From positions 479,714-543,713 of the forward strand of contig NW_006768808.1 of the NCBI RefSeq assembly GCF_000204055.1: a stretch of DNA of 64,000 bases, in the 5' to 3' direction. The stretch comes from Melampsora larici-populina 98AG31. Taxonomy: Eukaryota > Basidiomycota > Pucciniomycetes > Pucciniales > Melampsoraceae. Shown here in pieces: positions 12,303 through 23,755 of the stretch (its first letter is position 1; each line of letters begins with the position of its first letter). A program made the translations under genes and the position numbers. The notes beneath the pieces were generated by a model. The model made no database searches and was not told where the DNA came from. It saw only the letters and a list, made by a program, of their open reading frames with translations.

Positions 12303-13735
12303 TCAAGGATACGCTGTGTAGTAAGAAATTGTTGTGAGCTGATTCAAAGTGACCCATCAGGTTATGAAGAACAAAAACTTACGAGGGACATAGGGGCCTG
12401 AATACATGTAGGGGATTCCTACAGCAGCTGCCAAGTTGATACGGCCGTCTCCAGTGATCCTGGTCCCAGCCACCCGAGACACTGGCATCTTCAAATCTGA
12501 TCGACAGTATACACAAATCATATTCTTCCCTTGAAGGTTGAGATGCTTAGCGTACTGAGAATAAAAAAATGACCACGGGGTTAATGATTGGCTAGCTCTA
12601 GGCAGTGTGTTGGTGGAAGAAAGAGAGTGATGAACAAACCTTGTGATGACATTCTGCGTGCCAACTATTCCCACAAACCTTGTCACAAAACATCAAGTCT
12701 TGAGCTGGTTCAGAGAGTAGTTTGTCGTAACAAATTGGACAATCATCTTCTTCTCCAATAGGCTTTCTACGTGATGCGAGATCTCCAGAGGCTTTGGACT
12801 GTGATTTTACATCAGCATAAATTGACCTCACAAGTGCAGAGGTTGGGACAACAGGAGCTTCTGGAGCTGTAGAGAAGATGTTTTCAACCTCCGTACTCAA
12901 TAGCGCCCTAAGGATGTTAAGAAGGATGGTGCAAGTGAGATCGGGATTTGAGTATGTTAGTGGGATTGTTGGACCTTTCTGGATTTACTTACTTCTGGAA
13001 GTACCATGGCAATTTGGGTGACACTCCAAGTACTTTGATGAAGACGAATCTTTGTATCAGAACAACATGCAGTAAGTATAAGTGACCACACAGTGCTACT
13101 ATCGGTAGTAGTTGGACTCGGAGAGGTTTGAATTTGGAAGAATAACGAGGTGTGATGACCTACAGGAGATGCTTGCAGACATATCCATTCAGCCAATCCG
13201 GACAGTCGCAACGGGGCGATTGATCAACAACGAGATTATAAAGCTATCAGAGCAATTATCTCGTCAACACTCATGATTGACGACCTGGAGTGGGACGGAG
13301 TAATATTTCTGAGGTTTGAATCTCTCTCACGTTTCCTGTATTACCGAGTACTCCAAATTTCTCGCACAAAGGACCCACTCGATCCCGGCCAGCCAGCCAG
13401 AGCTTTTGTGTCATAACTCGGTGAAGACGCTCTCGGACTTTCTACAATGGATAAAGAAATTCAAAGGCGAGTCATCAGAGATTATGTCTAGGTCAGCTTT
13501 TAGCTTTGATGTGGTCGCTCACAACTGAACACTTGGGGCGCCACCGAGCCTTTCGTTTCTCACCTCCACGCTGGTGTGGAGGTGCCGGGAAGGGTCCGTC
13601 GTGCTCTGGGTCCCATTGAGGGTGAACAGGCCACCGGGAAGGCGTTGCATCCGATCGACCGGTTGGGTGGGTAGGCTGATAAGACGTGAACTCATCCTGA
13701 TACGAATAATCACTGTGTGAGTCGTCAGTCGGCAT
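12303..13735 (-). CDS. SWIM zinc finger / RING finger protein, copy 1
   Basis: First of three tandem paralogues. Seven exons can be read on the minus strand. Exon 1 (13735-13523) is a Pro/His/Arg-rich N-terminus. Exon 2 (13441-13331) is ERL-type leader sequence. The SWIM exon near 13235-13160 has C-D-C-P-D-W then C-K-H, the CxCx(n)CxH signature. A short exon FVFIKVLGV follows, then the RING half-exon with CPIC, FC-x3-C and HAEC, and an exon beginning YAKHLN with CVYC that completes the RING. The last exon is short. SWIM-plus-RING proteins (ZSWIM2/MEX type) are probable E3 ubiquitin ligases. The start is the ATG conserved in position among the copies. The 3'-terminal exon is the least certain part. 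Confidence 0.78.
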
Positions 13736-13872
13736 TCTGAATTTTATGGAGGTGGTGAAGTTTGGACAGAAAAATTGGAACAATCGTTCTGCTTGCGCTT
13801 TTTTAAACTTGATTCGAATGTACTTTTCAAAAAAAGAACCACATCATGGGTGATCAGAAAAATCCACACTGG

Positions 13873-13957
13873 CTACTTTCTTGAAACAGGGTCGGAAGGA
13901 ATGGCAGCTAGAGCCACGGTGGCAATCAAGCTTAATTTGGCATATGTGCCCATATGA
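13873..13957 (-). pseudogene. Broken copy of a tiny signal-peptide ORF
   Basis: The sequence opens MGTYAKLSLIATVALAA and stops after about 28 codons. Its first 25 codons match the ORF at 16204-16389, including the hydrophobic core. After the shared Val-(Ser/Ala)-(Arg/Lys) the reading frame is shifted by a small deletion and meets TAG. A TATAAAAAA sequence lies about 270 bp upstream on the same strand (14225-14233). Probably a decayed duplicate made together with the neighbouring SWIM-RING gene. Confidence 0.45.
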
Positions 13958-14772
13958 GCTTTCTCAGAGCCGCTATGAGTAGCTAAATCCGGTTGAATGA
14001 AGTGTTTCTTTGTCTTGAGAGAAAAGTTGACTTTGCCTTTTGTTGCAGAGCTTGGGTGATTTACTTGTTCAATCGAAAGGGAAAAAGATTCAAATGCAAA
14101 GTGTTCCAATATGAAATTTTCACCGGATTTTATTTGATTGAAGTGCATTCCAAGAGACACTCGATTCAGGATTTATTGTTTGTATCATTTGACTCAAAGC
14201 ATGAATGGAGAGGAAATGGGTTTTTTATAGGGACCCAATCTCGCGATACACCATGAGCCTAGGATATGCCTTGCGCCATCTCCAGGCAAAGTAATCTCAG
14301 TCAAATCACCTGTGTAAATACTGGTAAACCCTTGACCTACATCATATCACAGGTCATGGGCCTCTATAAATTCAACATGGTCCTACTGTAGAATTTTGGA
14401 GCTCCATACCACTAGAGAACACGGGAAGCAAGACAATGAAGTGTGGACACGGACAAGTTTATGGATTCTTTCATATTTCACATTTACCACCTTACGTGGA
14501 TACCCAAGAATGACAGATGATTTTCATCTTCGACAGTTTTGAAGTGTGTAGAATATATGATGATTTAATATCTTCGTTTTTGTCGGGCCTGCAAGTAAGA
14601 TAAAGATGGAAAAAAGAATAGAGAGAAAAAGAAAACAAGATCAATCTGAATTGACGAGGAACCCTACACCAACGCTCAAGGCCATGATGATCAAATGAAC
14701 ATATAATGCAGGCATATGGCAAAAGGAAGAGGTAGTGCATCCATGATACAATCCATAGGTGTCCACGCAAGA

Positions 14773-16177
14773 TTACGCTGTATGTCAAGAAATTGTTCTG
14801 AGCTGGCTTGGTCTGACCCAGTATATGATAAAAACAAAAACTTACGAGGAGCATAGCGATGTGGGTAGACGTAACCGAGCCCTGCAGCTCTTCCAAGGTT
14901 GACGTAGCCGCCCTTGTAACTCCCATCCAACTCGGATCCTGGCATCTTCCAATCTGCTCGACAGTAAACGCAGATGACCTTCTTGCCGTCATTTCTGAGA
15001 GTTTTGACATACTAAGAATAAGAACGGATTGTCAATAAATTACTAGCTCAATAAAGAAGATGGTTGTTAGATGAAAGAAGGAAGGTTTGAACAAACGTCT
15101 TGAACACAATGTTCATGCAATCCCTTCCCACAACCTTTGACACAAAAGACCAGACCTTGGGTCGAGTTGCACGGTAGATTTTCATAGCAGATAGGACATT
15201 CATCTCCTTCTTCAATGGGCCTTCGTTGTGATGGGACCTCTTCGGAATCATTGGTCTGAGACTCGCGCTTCTTGGCAGCATAGGCGTTCCACAAACGCCG
15301 AGCTATTGGATCAACAGGATATTTGATTTCTGGAGCTTTAGAGAAGATTCTTTCAACCTCTTTAGTCAAGAGAGCCCTGAAAATGATCAAAAGCAACGAA
15401 AAAATGGGTTTAAAATGTATACCAGCTACATTTTGATCAAGTGAATGAGGCCGTGAGGATTCTAGGTATATTTGACTTACTTCTGGTAGAACCACGGTGA
15501 TACTAGTGGTACTTTAAGCACTTTGATGAACACAAATCTGTGTATCAAAACATGTAGTCAGCAAAATTGACCATATATAAGTTGGATAAGATTTTGCCTG
15601 TGAATAGCCTACAAGATATGCTTGCAGATATATCCTTTGCGCCAATCCGGACAGGTGCAACTGGGTAATTGATTTATGATAACTTTAAAAACCTATTGTT
15701 AATTTATGAGGTTCTGTCAACATCCAACATTATCAAACTGGGGGAAAGGGATAATGTCTAAGCTTGAACGTCTCTCACGTAGTAGGTAGTACCGGATACT
15801 GCAAATTCCTTATGCGAGGCACTGACCACAGTAGCGTGGTCAAGGATATACATATCTTGATATATCGCTCGCCAAATACGCTCTTGGACTTTCTATTTTG
15901 GATATATGTCAAAAGAGGTTAGACATCAGATGCCGCTTCTGAGTAAGTTTATTGGGTTGATGAGCTTGCTCACGATTGAACTGGAAGAGCGCCACGAACC
16001 CAGTCGTTTCTCGTCTCCACGTTTGCTCGGAGGTTTTAAAAAGATTATGCCGGGGTGAGGATCGTATCGCTCATGGATGGGATACCGGCGAGACGAATTT
16101 GATGAACTGGTAGGCGAATGAGTTGAGTAAGGTGTGGACTCTTGATGATTCCCTCTTGCTGAGCGGTCAGGAGCCAT
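14773..16177 (-). CDS. SWIM zinc finger / RING finger protein, copy 2
   Basis: Second tandem paralogue with the same seven-exon layout. The N-terminal exon (from 16177, MAPDRSARG) is Ser/Pro/Arg-rich and diverged. The second exon keeps K-V-Q-E-R. The SWIM exon near 15680-15610 reads C-T-C-P-D-W then C-K-H. The RING exon has CPIC, FC-x3-C and H-x2-C, completed by CVYC in the next exon (near 14965). The exon after it reads RAAGLGYVYPHRYAPR and the last exon adds only a residue or two before TAA. Reading frames are open across all inferred exons, so it is probably functional. The role is inferred as an E3 ubiquitin ligase; the C-terminal boundary is uncertain. Confidence 0.76.
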
Positions 16178-16203
16178 TATGAGAGTTGTGAATGTGGTGA
16201 ACT

Positions 16204-16389
16204 TCAATTGTTGGAGATGTGGTGGGATTGCTCTGCAGGTGCTATTTGAGGTCGAGTCGAATAGACTTTTTCAGAGTCTGGGCAGCCAGCAAAATCCATA
16301 ATGGTTATATAGTTTTTTGCAACACGGCCAGGAGGATTGGCAGCTAGGGCCACGGTGGTAAGAATGATTAATTTGGCATGTGTGCTCAT
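16204..16389 (-). CDS. Tiny putative secreted protein (61 aa)
   Basis: A single open frame begins MSTHAKLIILTTVALAA, a compact signal-peptide-like stretch, followed by a polar segment with one cysteine (DFAGCPDSEK) and ending SHHISNN. A homologous but broken copy lies at 13873-13957 in the same relative position upstream of SWIM-RING copy 1. Both have a TATA-like element about 270 bp upstream (CTTTATAGG near 16655 here). The conserved position, start and upstream element support a real transcript. Further exons downstream cannot be excluded. Function unknown; expression data would be needed. Confidence 0.4.
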   Translation of the reverse strand: MSTHAKLIILTTVALAANPPGRVAKNYITIMDFAGCPDSEKVYSTRPQIAPAEQSHHISNN

Positions 16390-17357
16390 AAAAGCTTCCT
16401 CAGAGCCGCAAAAAGCGACCAAATCTGGTTGCCTAAAATACCTCTATGTCTTATTGATGACCTTCTATCTCGGTATTGGTCAAAGTGATCGTAACAATCA
16501 AAAAGGGAAAGAGATTTTGATGTAAATTATCCAAAGACGGAATCCAGCTTGACTTCAATCAATTGGAGTGCATGAGATTCGATTTAGATTTTGTTTTCCA
16601 CTCTACTTTTCCGCATGTTTGACTTCACTGATGAGCTGTCAAGAAACTGTTTGCCTATAAAGACCAATCAACGTCTCATAGAATTTCCGGTCTTCATCTG
16701 ATTCCTAAGCAGGAAAATGGGTTACAAGCTGGGTTTTTGCAAACCCTCTTTTGTTTGGCCTTTTCTTCTAAGTCGTTCAAGATCAATTTCATTTATGAGT
16801 GCTTTTGTTTTCTTTCTTGCAAAAAAGCTTTGTTGCTTGATCAAACATGCCGATCAATGAAGGAAAGTCAATGACCGAGCAAAGGTCTGGACTATGACAC
16901 CTTATCTTTCTATAACGGTCAGTTTCATGTTGGGGAACTAAAGTTACAAAAAGTGAAAAAAAATAGCGGCGTCAAAATCTTCTCTTGAGTTTGCCAGATG
17001 AAGCCCCGAGAAAGTCAAGAGATAGAGTGCTGTGAGATGAGCGCGAGCTCAACATGTATGCTGGCATCAACTGTCTACAAAAATCTCTGCGAGGTTTTCA
17101 AGCCCGCAGGAATCGAACTGAAGGTCTGCAGGCAAGGATGGCTTTCTCATTAGGAAGAATTAGCAAACAGTCCACAATTCCACATGAGAAGCGGAGTACA
17201 CTTATCCGCTTTTCAACAAAAGGGTAAAATCAAACAAACATCATTCACCACCCAATCAAAGAGCATAAAGCTAGCTGATAAGGTTGTACATGACCACAAA
17301 ATACATCTATTCAAGAAAGTCACACAAAAAATCAAAGTCATAATGATCAAGTCATCA
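16390..17357. other. Intergenic between tandem SWIM-RING copies 2 and 3
   Basis: Contains the upstream region of the tiny secreted ORF (TATA-like element near 16655) and the 3' flank of SWIM-RING copy 3. No other gene is supported. Confidence 0.4.
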
Positions 17358-18848
17358 TCAATGGTAATAAGACCGTCCACGGCGAGGAGGATCTAATCCC
17401 AATTCAGGATACATCCAATAATAATCGGAGGCTGTGTATCAACCATAATGTTTGAAGTTAATTCATAGTGATTCAAAAGATGGTAGGAACAAAAACTTAC
17501 GAGAGACATAAGGAGCCGCTTCAGGAATTCCTGCTGCAGCTGCCATATTGAGGTAGCCATCCTCTGTGATTTTGGTACCTGCAACAGCATTGGACTCTGG
17601 CGCCTTCCAATCTGCTCGACAGTAGACGCAAATCACCGGCTTACGTTGTCCCTTTAGATTATTGGCGTACTGATGATAGAAAAAGGCCATGTTATAAATT
17701 ATTGTCTAGCACAACGGAAGGTGATAGTATCTTGATGCCAAAAAAAAAGTTATGAACAGACCTGTTGGTGACACTCTGCGTGCAAACCTTTCCCACAACC
17801 ATCCTCACAGAAAACTATGTCTTTGGTCGAGTCGCAAGGAAGTTCCTCGTAACAAATCGGACAATCATCTCCTTCTTCAATAGGCTTTCTGCGTGATGGA
17901 ACTTCTAGAGCAGCATCCACCGGTGCTTTACCTGTCGCAGCAGCATAGACTGATCTCAAATGTTGAGATGTTGGGTCATTGGGAGCTTCTGGAGCTGCAG
18001 AGAATATATCCTCGAGCTCGTTCGTCAATAGCGCCCTGAAAACCATCGAGTGAATGATGCAGTTGAGTTTAGTATATGGATTCAAGTGTTTGGAGATTTT
18101 GGAATTGACTTACGGCTGATAGTACAGTTGCGATGAGATTGGAACTCCAAGTACTTTGATAAAGACGAATCTGTGGATCAGAACATGAAATAAGCAACTG
18201 ATCAAACGGTTGTCGTAGTACATTATGAGTCTAGAAAAAATGACTGTGATAACTTACAGGAGATGTTTGCAAATATTTCCCTTGAGCCAATCCGGACAAG
18301 TACAACTAGGCATTTGATTAACAACCACTGTGTAGATCTATGTAAGGATTTATAGAAGGCGTTGTTAAAGCTCAAGGCTATCAAAGTCGGTCAAAGGAAT
18401 TTGATTCAAGTTTTGAACTTCTCTCACATTTCCTGTCGAGCCGAGAACTTGAAATTCTTCATGTAAGTCAGTACCCACACGAGTGCGGTCAACCATGAAG
18501 AACCTTTGGACCATGACTCGGGCAAGACGCTCTTGAACTTTCTACTTGAGACATAAGTGAAAAAGGATGGGTCATCAGAAAGCCGCGTCTCCTCAAGCTT
18601 TGATTTTTGATAAGAATGCTGACGATTGAACAGGTAGCACGCCATCGACTCATTCGTTTTTCTGGTGACTTCACCCGTGGGTCCTTTCGAGATGATGGAA
18701 AGGTTGTGTTGTGGTGTGGGTCCAATCGTGGGTGGACAGGGAACATGGAAGACCTCGCATCTGAACGACTGGTAGACGGATAATTTTCAGAAGATGTGGA
18801 CTCATGGCAATACCCATAATCTCGTTGACGGTTGCACGAAGGAGGCAT
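17358..18848 (-). CDS. SWIM zinc finger / RING finger protein, copy 3
   Basis: Third tandem paralogue and the clearest. Exons include 18848-18624, 18541-18428, 18337-18258 (SWIM: C-T-C-P-D-W-L-K then I-C-K-H), 18170-18114 (FVFIKVLGV), the RING exon to 17762 (CPICYEEL, FC-x3-C-GKGLHAEC), the exon beginning YANNLKGQ with CVYCRADW, and a last exon ending in PPRRGRSYYH. All junctions keep phase. The N-terminal 75 residues are rich in Ser, Arg and Pro. SWIM domains bind protein or DNA, and RING domains recruit E2 enzymes. An E3 ligase role is inferred. Its terminal exon is longer than in copies 1 and 2, which appear to have lost the Tyr/Arg-rich tail. Confidence 0.82.
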
Positions 18849-19214
18849 TTTGAAGTTTATGGATGGGATGAAGTTCAAAGGAACAAACAAAAAAATGCTC
18901 TGAAGTTTAACGCGCTCTTATGGAAATGTTTAAACTTCCGAGTGCAGACCAAAGGGGGTTTTATTGTCAAATCTTAGGTCCTAAGAGGCCTTAAGGTTTT
19001 TGATTTATCAAATTTAGAGGTTTTATCAGCATCTATTGCTGAGTGAATTTGAATTGAGCTGCGAGCTTCAGATTCAAAAGAGTTCACCCAAAGGCTCAAA
19101 AAATTTATAACCACGAATAGCTAGTCAGTGAGTGAAGTCAATCCATTCTTAAACTGAAGTTCATATCTTGACACTGTTCTTCACTTAACAGAGACATTAT
19201 ATCACATCATCAAC
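18849..19214. other. Divergent promoter region
   Basis: 366 bp between SWIM-RING copy 3 (-) and the mL58 gene (+). No ORF. The leader just upstream of 19215 contains CATCATCAAC. Confidence 0.5.
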
Positions 19215-19865
19215 ATGCCAATCTTTACCAATCTACGACCATTTGTTCGACTCTTTTCAACTCAGCCAGTTCACCATTTTCCACTTCAACCCGCTAAACA
19301 AAGAAAGACAACACCTTTTAGGCATCCAAAGCGCCCTCATATCATCGATCCTATCAACATCGATCCCACTGCTCGAGTCTTCTCCTTGACTGAGGATCCC
19401 GACATCTTATTTGTGGTTAGAGAACCGAAAAGTCTCAAGACATTGGATTACGGAAGTCTCTCCCGCGACCCATTCGAGTCTCTCGAAGGCGAACCAAATC
19501 CATCTGACTCTACACCATCATCTCATTTACCCGGGCTATCACATCCGATCCTTTCTGCCGCCTCACCAACGGTATCTACATACCTTCCACCACCTCTTCG
19601 CTCTCCTCCTCAACATCCCGAGTCACTCACTCCTGAAATTCTTCAAGAAATCCGTTTGCTGAGACCTACTCATTCTTTAACACAACTGAGTAAAAAATTC
19701 GGTGTTTCTCGGATCTCGATTCAAATGTTAGGGTTTGGTGATGAAGAATCTAGAACTCAGATTGCTTTACGAAATGAGCTTAGAAATCAACGAAGGGAGA
19801 AACGATGGAGTGTGTCAAAATTGGCTCGGAGGGAGGAGAAGCGAGCTAGGCGAAGCTTATGGTGA
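19215..19865 (+). CDS. Mitochondrial large ribosomal subunit protein mL58 (yeast Mrpl20 type)
   Basis: Single-exon ORF of 216 aa. The N-terminus is Arg/Phe/Thr-rich (MPIFTNLRPFVRLFSTQPV), a typical mitochondrial presequence. The C-terminal half has LTPEILQEIRLLRPT, then a helix-turn segment LTQLSKKFGVSRISIQMLG, and a strongly basic end (LRNQRREKRWSVSKLARREEKRARR). This is the layout of fungal MRP-L20/mL58, in which the ELR..P..... LA.KF..S motif and basic tail are conserved. It would act in the mitoribosome. The start is the first ATG in frame and gives a good presequence. Confidence 0.85.
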   Translation: MPIFTNLRPFVRLFSTQPVHHFPLQPAKQRKTTPFRHPKRPHIIDPINIDPTARVFSLTEDPDILFVVREPKSLKTLDYGSLSRDPFESLEGEPNPSDSTPSSHLPGLSHPILSAASPTVSTYLPPPLRSPPQHPESLTPEILQEIRLLRPTHSLTQLSKKFGVSRISIQMLGFGDEESRTQIALRNELRNQRREKRWSVSKLARREEKRARRSLW

Positions 19866-21169
19866 TCAGTCATTCTGTGTAATCCAAAAAACCGTAGAGG
19901 AATCTTTTACATCTTGGCTTCTTCGTCCTTGCGGGCTATCAAAATCAGGAGATAGTATGACCATAAATAACCACTGCCCTGGTGGCACGTCTCTGACTCC
20001 CGAGGCCAAATTTTGCCGTGTGCCTATGAAATATGTGAGAGCATGCTTCGGATTGTTGTGATTGTGTTCGGACCACCGGGAGTGCACTTAGTGCGGGAGC
20101 TTGGGTCTCTATTTTCATGCCATCGCGTAGTAGGAGAATATTACCGGGTGTGCAACTCTGAAGACGGCTCCGCCTGTGTCCTTCATAGCATATTTTGCGC
20201 CCAGAGGCGACTTATGCCCTCTCTACAGACTGCAGCCAACTTTGATGGGTAAGCACAAGTCTATGTATGAATGAAAGTCGCTTCTCGGCAATGACGGCAC
20301 GGAAGCCAACAGCCATCGGACTGCTAACACTTGAGCTGGTGAGTGGCTCGTGACCAATCTTTGAAGTTGCAAGAAAACTTTAATCAAATTGGTGAGATGA
20401 GATTCACTTGGGTCTGCGTTCTGATTGTAATCACGCTACTTTCTCCCTCTTTCTCAATCAAAAACCGCTTCGATTCAAGCCGGCCAACGGCTTTTTATGA
20501 AACTGAACTCTATACACGATTTTAACGCTGGCGAGGAATAGGACACTAGAAAAAATTGGAATATTCACACAGAGACGTTTTCAAACACTGAGTCGTACGT
20601 GATGTTTATTAGGATATTACCGGTGCATATAGGTAGACAAACTTGAAGGCTGATTCTAGAAGATGAGTAGGTGATGGATTTACCGTGACGCGATCTTGCT
20701 TCCGATAGGTACTCATTGGGTTCTCTCACTCTTTGGGTAAACAAAGGAGACTCCTGTGTAAATAAAAGTCATCCTCCTAGATCATAGCCAATCTCCTTTC
20801 AATGGATTCACCAGATTAGGCTTATCTATGAATTCATTTCAATCTTAACGGTGGGTGAATTTTGCTGAATCAAGAACCATGGAACGAGTGTACATCGCTG
20901 ATGAATAACGAACCCCAACACCTTGGGTGTTTGGGAATGCGAAACTATTCAAGAGGTGGTGACATTCTATCGGTTCGAACATCCTTCTCAGCCTTGCTCG
21001 CCTTACCTGTTCTTCTTCGACCGGTTGTGGTGTTATAGGATACCACTTATACCTTGAGCCCTACATCCCGCAATACTTTCACTTTTGCAAAGTTCATCTG
21101 TGACTGTTTGCTCACAGGAATCGCTGCGATTTCAGGAGGTTCAAGCTGATTGGATAGCACACTCTAAAG
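19866..21169. other. Intergenic, no gene recognised
   Basis: Small ORFs at 20013-20525 have no recognisable domain and no supported splice extension. The stretch holds the 3' region of mL58 and the promoter of the carrier gene starting at 21170. Confidence 0.45.
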
Positions 21170-23755
21170 ATGAAGGGGGAGATCTTAACAATTGTCATGT
21201 GAGTAAATAGGATGTCATTCTTTCTGCTTAAGTCTCGAAAGATCCAGAGATTTTACGATGAAGACTGACTCAGCTCATAAACATTTAAACTCGCATAAAT
21301 ACCACCCATAGCACCGTGGTTGGATGTATAGGTCAGGTGAGTTGCAAACCCCTTCCAGCTGCATGTCTCATGAGGTGGCAGCATTCTAATTGTTTTATAT
21401 TCATATCTGTCTTGACGGTGATAGAATGCGGCCCTCTGTGTAAGGCATTTCCTCCATGTTCTAGAGTGAGCAAGTTCGTGAAGCGCAAAAGACTTGGCAC
21501 TCAGTCGAACGAGACTTCTTACCATTCTACTCGACTCATTCAACTAATCATTTGACATTTTTCAGCTTGCTGGTTATATCTCTGCAATGCGTGGACTCAT
21601 AGATGCGGATTGTCGAAAAAGGCTTAATAGACTGAATATGTGAGCTAAAGAGAAAATCACCTACCTATGAGGTCACACTGAAACTAATGATTAGAAAAAC
21701 TTGCGGGTTTTGAAGCTGTTTGTTCACCCCAGCTCTTTTGTTTGGAAAAGTTGCTTTCAGTCTCACACCAGATACATTGAAGAGCTTATGGGGTACGTCA
21801 CACCCAGATATTCTTCTCAGTTTTCTAATCCTGCATAGATTTTCAAACGACTGATGTTTGCTCAATTTTCAATCCGTGGTTTGATTGGCGCTGGGTTACA
21901 GTTGTTCCAGTAGGATTCTTTCTTGTTACCGGGTTATCTGCTCTCGCCGGTTTAATACTTTCAGGTATCTTTAGAGCGAACACAAGCCAGAGAGCCATCA
22001 TTGTGTCTGGTTCAATGTTCATGAATACCAACACTATTCCAGTGGCTCTGATACAGAGTCTTTCAATGTCTCTGCCGATCTTGAAATCAAACCCGGATGA
22101 CAAAGCCGAAGATGTGAGCGTTCTGGTTCTTCTTATCTATTTTATCCACCTAGTTGACGATGATCTTACACCGAATATTTTCTCAGCAATTAGCAAGGGC
22201 TCTTTCATATCTGTTGGTATACGGACTTCTGGGATCATTTGTGAGGTGGTCGCTTGGGGTCAAACTTTTTGAATCAGCCAATGAAAAAATGGAACAGATG
22301 CTATCAGACGCAAAACATGTTCATGAGATCGACGAAACCAAGTCCAATTCGAGTTTATCGAAGCCCACTCTCACTACGCCCTCTTCGGACGGCCAGAATC
22401 CCGTGTATCTGCATGAAAATCTTGATATCACAAGCTCACTCACATCACAAGCTCTACAATCTCCGCTGATCACTAGTGAAATAAGGTCTCCGAATGAAGA
22501 TACGATACGGACACCTTTTTTGGCTCAAAATGAACGCGGCTCAGAAAACTGTAATTTGTAAGCTTATCGTCACATTTTTGCCAATATATTTTATCTCGCT
22601 AAGAATTGCTCGATTCCTCTCAACATGTCTGTACATTGAAGTAATTCGACTTGCTCCTGTGAATCGTGTAACTTGAACAAAGGAACCAGATTTGAAGATG
22701 AACCGGCGTGTTTCCAATCACCAAACAGAGGATCTACACTGACAGAAAAGACATTGGTCGACACCCCACCTATCGCAAAAGATCTCGAATCCGAAGTCCC
22801 GATAAATGATTCATTCCATCAAAAAATAAGTAAGGGTTTTCTCCAGGTCTCGAAGGGCGTGAAGGACATCTTGAATCCACCGTTGTAAGTGAAAGACCTC
22901 TAACTACACATGAACCAGCGTAGGAATCAGACTCCTGAATAAACTTCGATCAGCTGATGTCAAAGGACTTGCAATAGAATTTCAGCCACGGCAGCCGTCA
23001 TTGTCGCGTGCATACCACCAGTCCAAGAGTTTTTGGGGAAAATATCGCCTCTACGTCAGTGAGTTATCATTCTATTTACAGTATGAGGCACGTAGCAAAT
23101 GACCGATGGCTGTATCTCCACTTCTGAAATCCACAGTTTACTCAATATTGCAGGAAGCGTTTCAATTCCTCTGACTCTGATTGCTCTAGGTGAGTTTTGG
23201 CTTTGAAGATGAATCATCAAGATCCCTCATATCACTCACAACTAAAAAAATGCATCTTCCGTTACAGGGGCATATTTCTATCAACCTCTGGCATCTGAAA
23301 TCGATCTAGAATCAGCTACCCCTATTTCGAAAAGTCCAACTCAAATTTCTCAGACTCAAGGGGAAAACAAAACGATAATCTTAACTCTGGTTTCTAGACA
23401 ATTGATCACACCTCTCATCTTTATTCCAATCCTTGCATATCTCGTTATTTATAGTCATATTCTCGTATTTAAAGATCCTATCTTTGTCATGACGGCTGTA
23501 TTAGTGATCGGTGGACCACCTGCGACCACTTTGGCTCAGATGAGTTCAAGGACCTGTGCTGATTTTGATAGGATGATCTCACGGATGCTTTTTTGGTCAT
23601 TCTCATCTGTCACGTGAGTATATGCTTCGAAAGATAATTATGAGTGCAACGCTGTTTCAAAGCTTACGTGCTGATAGAACCTGCCTTCCAGTCCACTTAC
23701 GACGATGGCGCTTACAGGTGCTGCACTTTATATACAGCAGCTTTCTCTTCGTTAA
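21170..23755 (+). CDS. Auxin efflux carrier (AEC/PIN-like) family transporter
   Basis: Eleven exons splice in perfect phase: 21170-21198, 21312-21336, 21566-21639, 21716-21792, 21902-22113, 22187-22557, 22690-22884, 22978-23058, 23137-23189, 23268-23613 and 23692-23755, for 508 aa. Residues 1-170 form the first five-helix bundle (LAGYISAMRGLID, LFTPALLFGKVAF, SGSMFMNTNTIPVAL). A polar loop of about 170 residues (Ser/Thr/Glu-rich) follows. The C-terminal bundle has ISATAAVIVACIPP, HLLNIAGSVSIPLTLIALG, RQLITPLIFIPILAYL and LVIGGPPATTLAQM. This is the fungal AEC layout (yeast Ecm3/YLR152C class), likely an ER or plasma-membrane carrier; the substrate is unknown. The first two coding exons are only 29 and 25 nt. 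Confidence 0.9.

Noticed and set aside
20013..20525. Small plus-strand ORFs after mL58
   Set aside because: No recognisable features and no splice continuation to the AEC gene.
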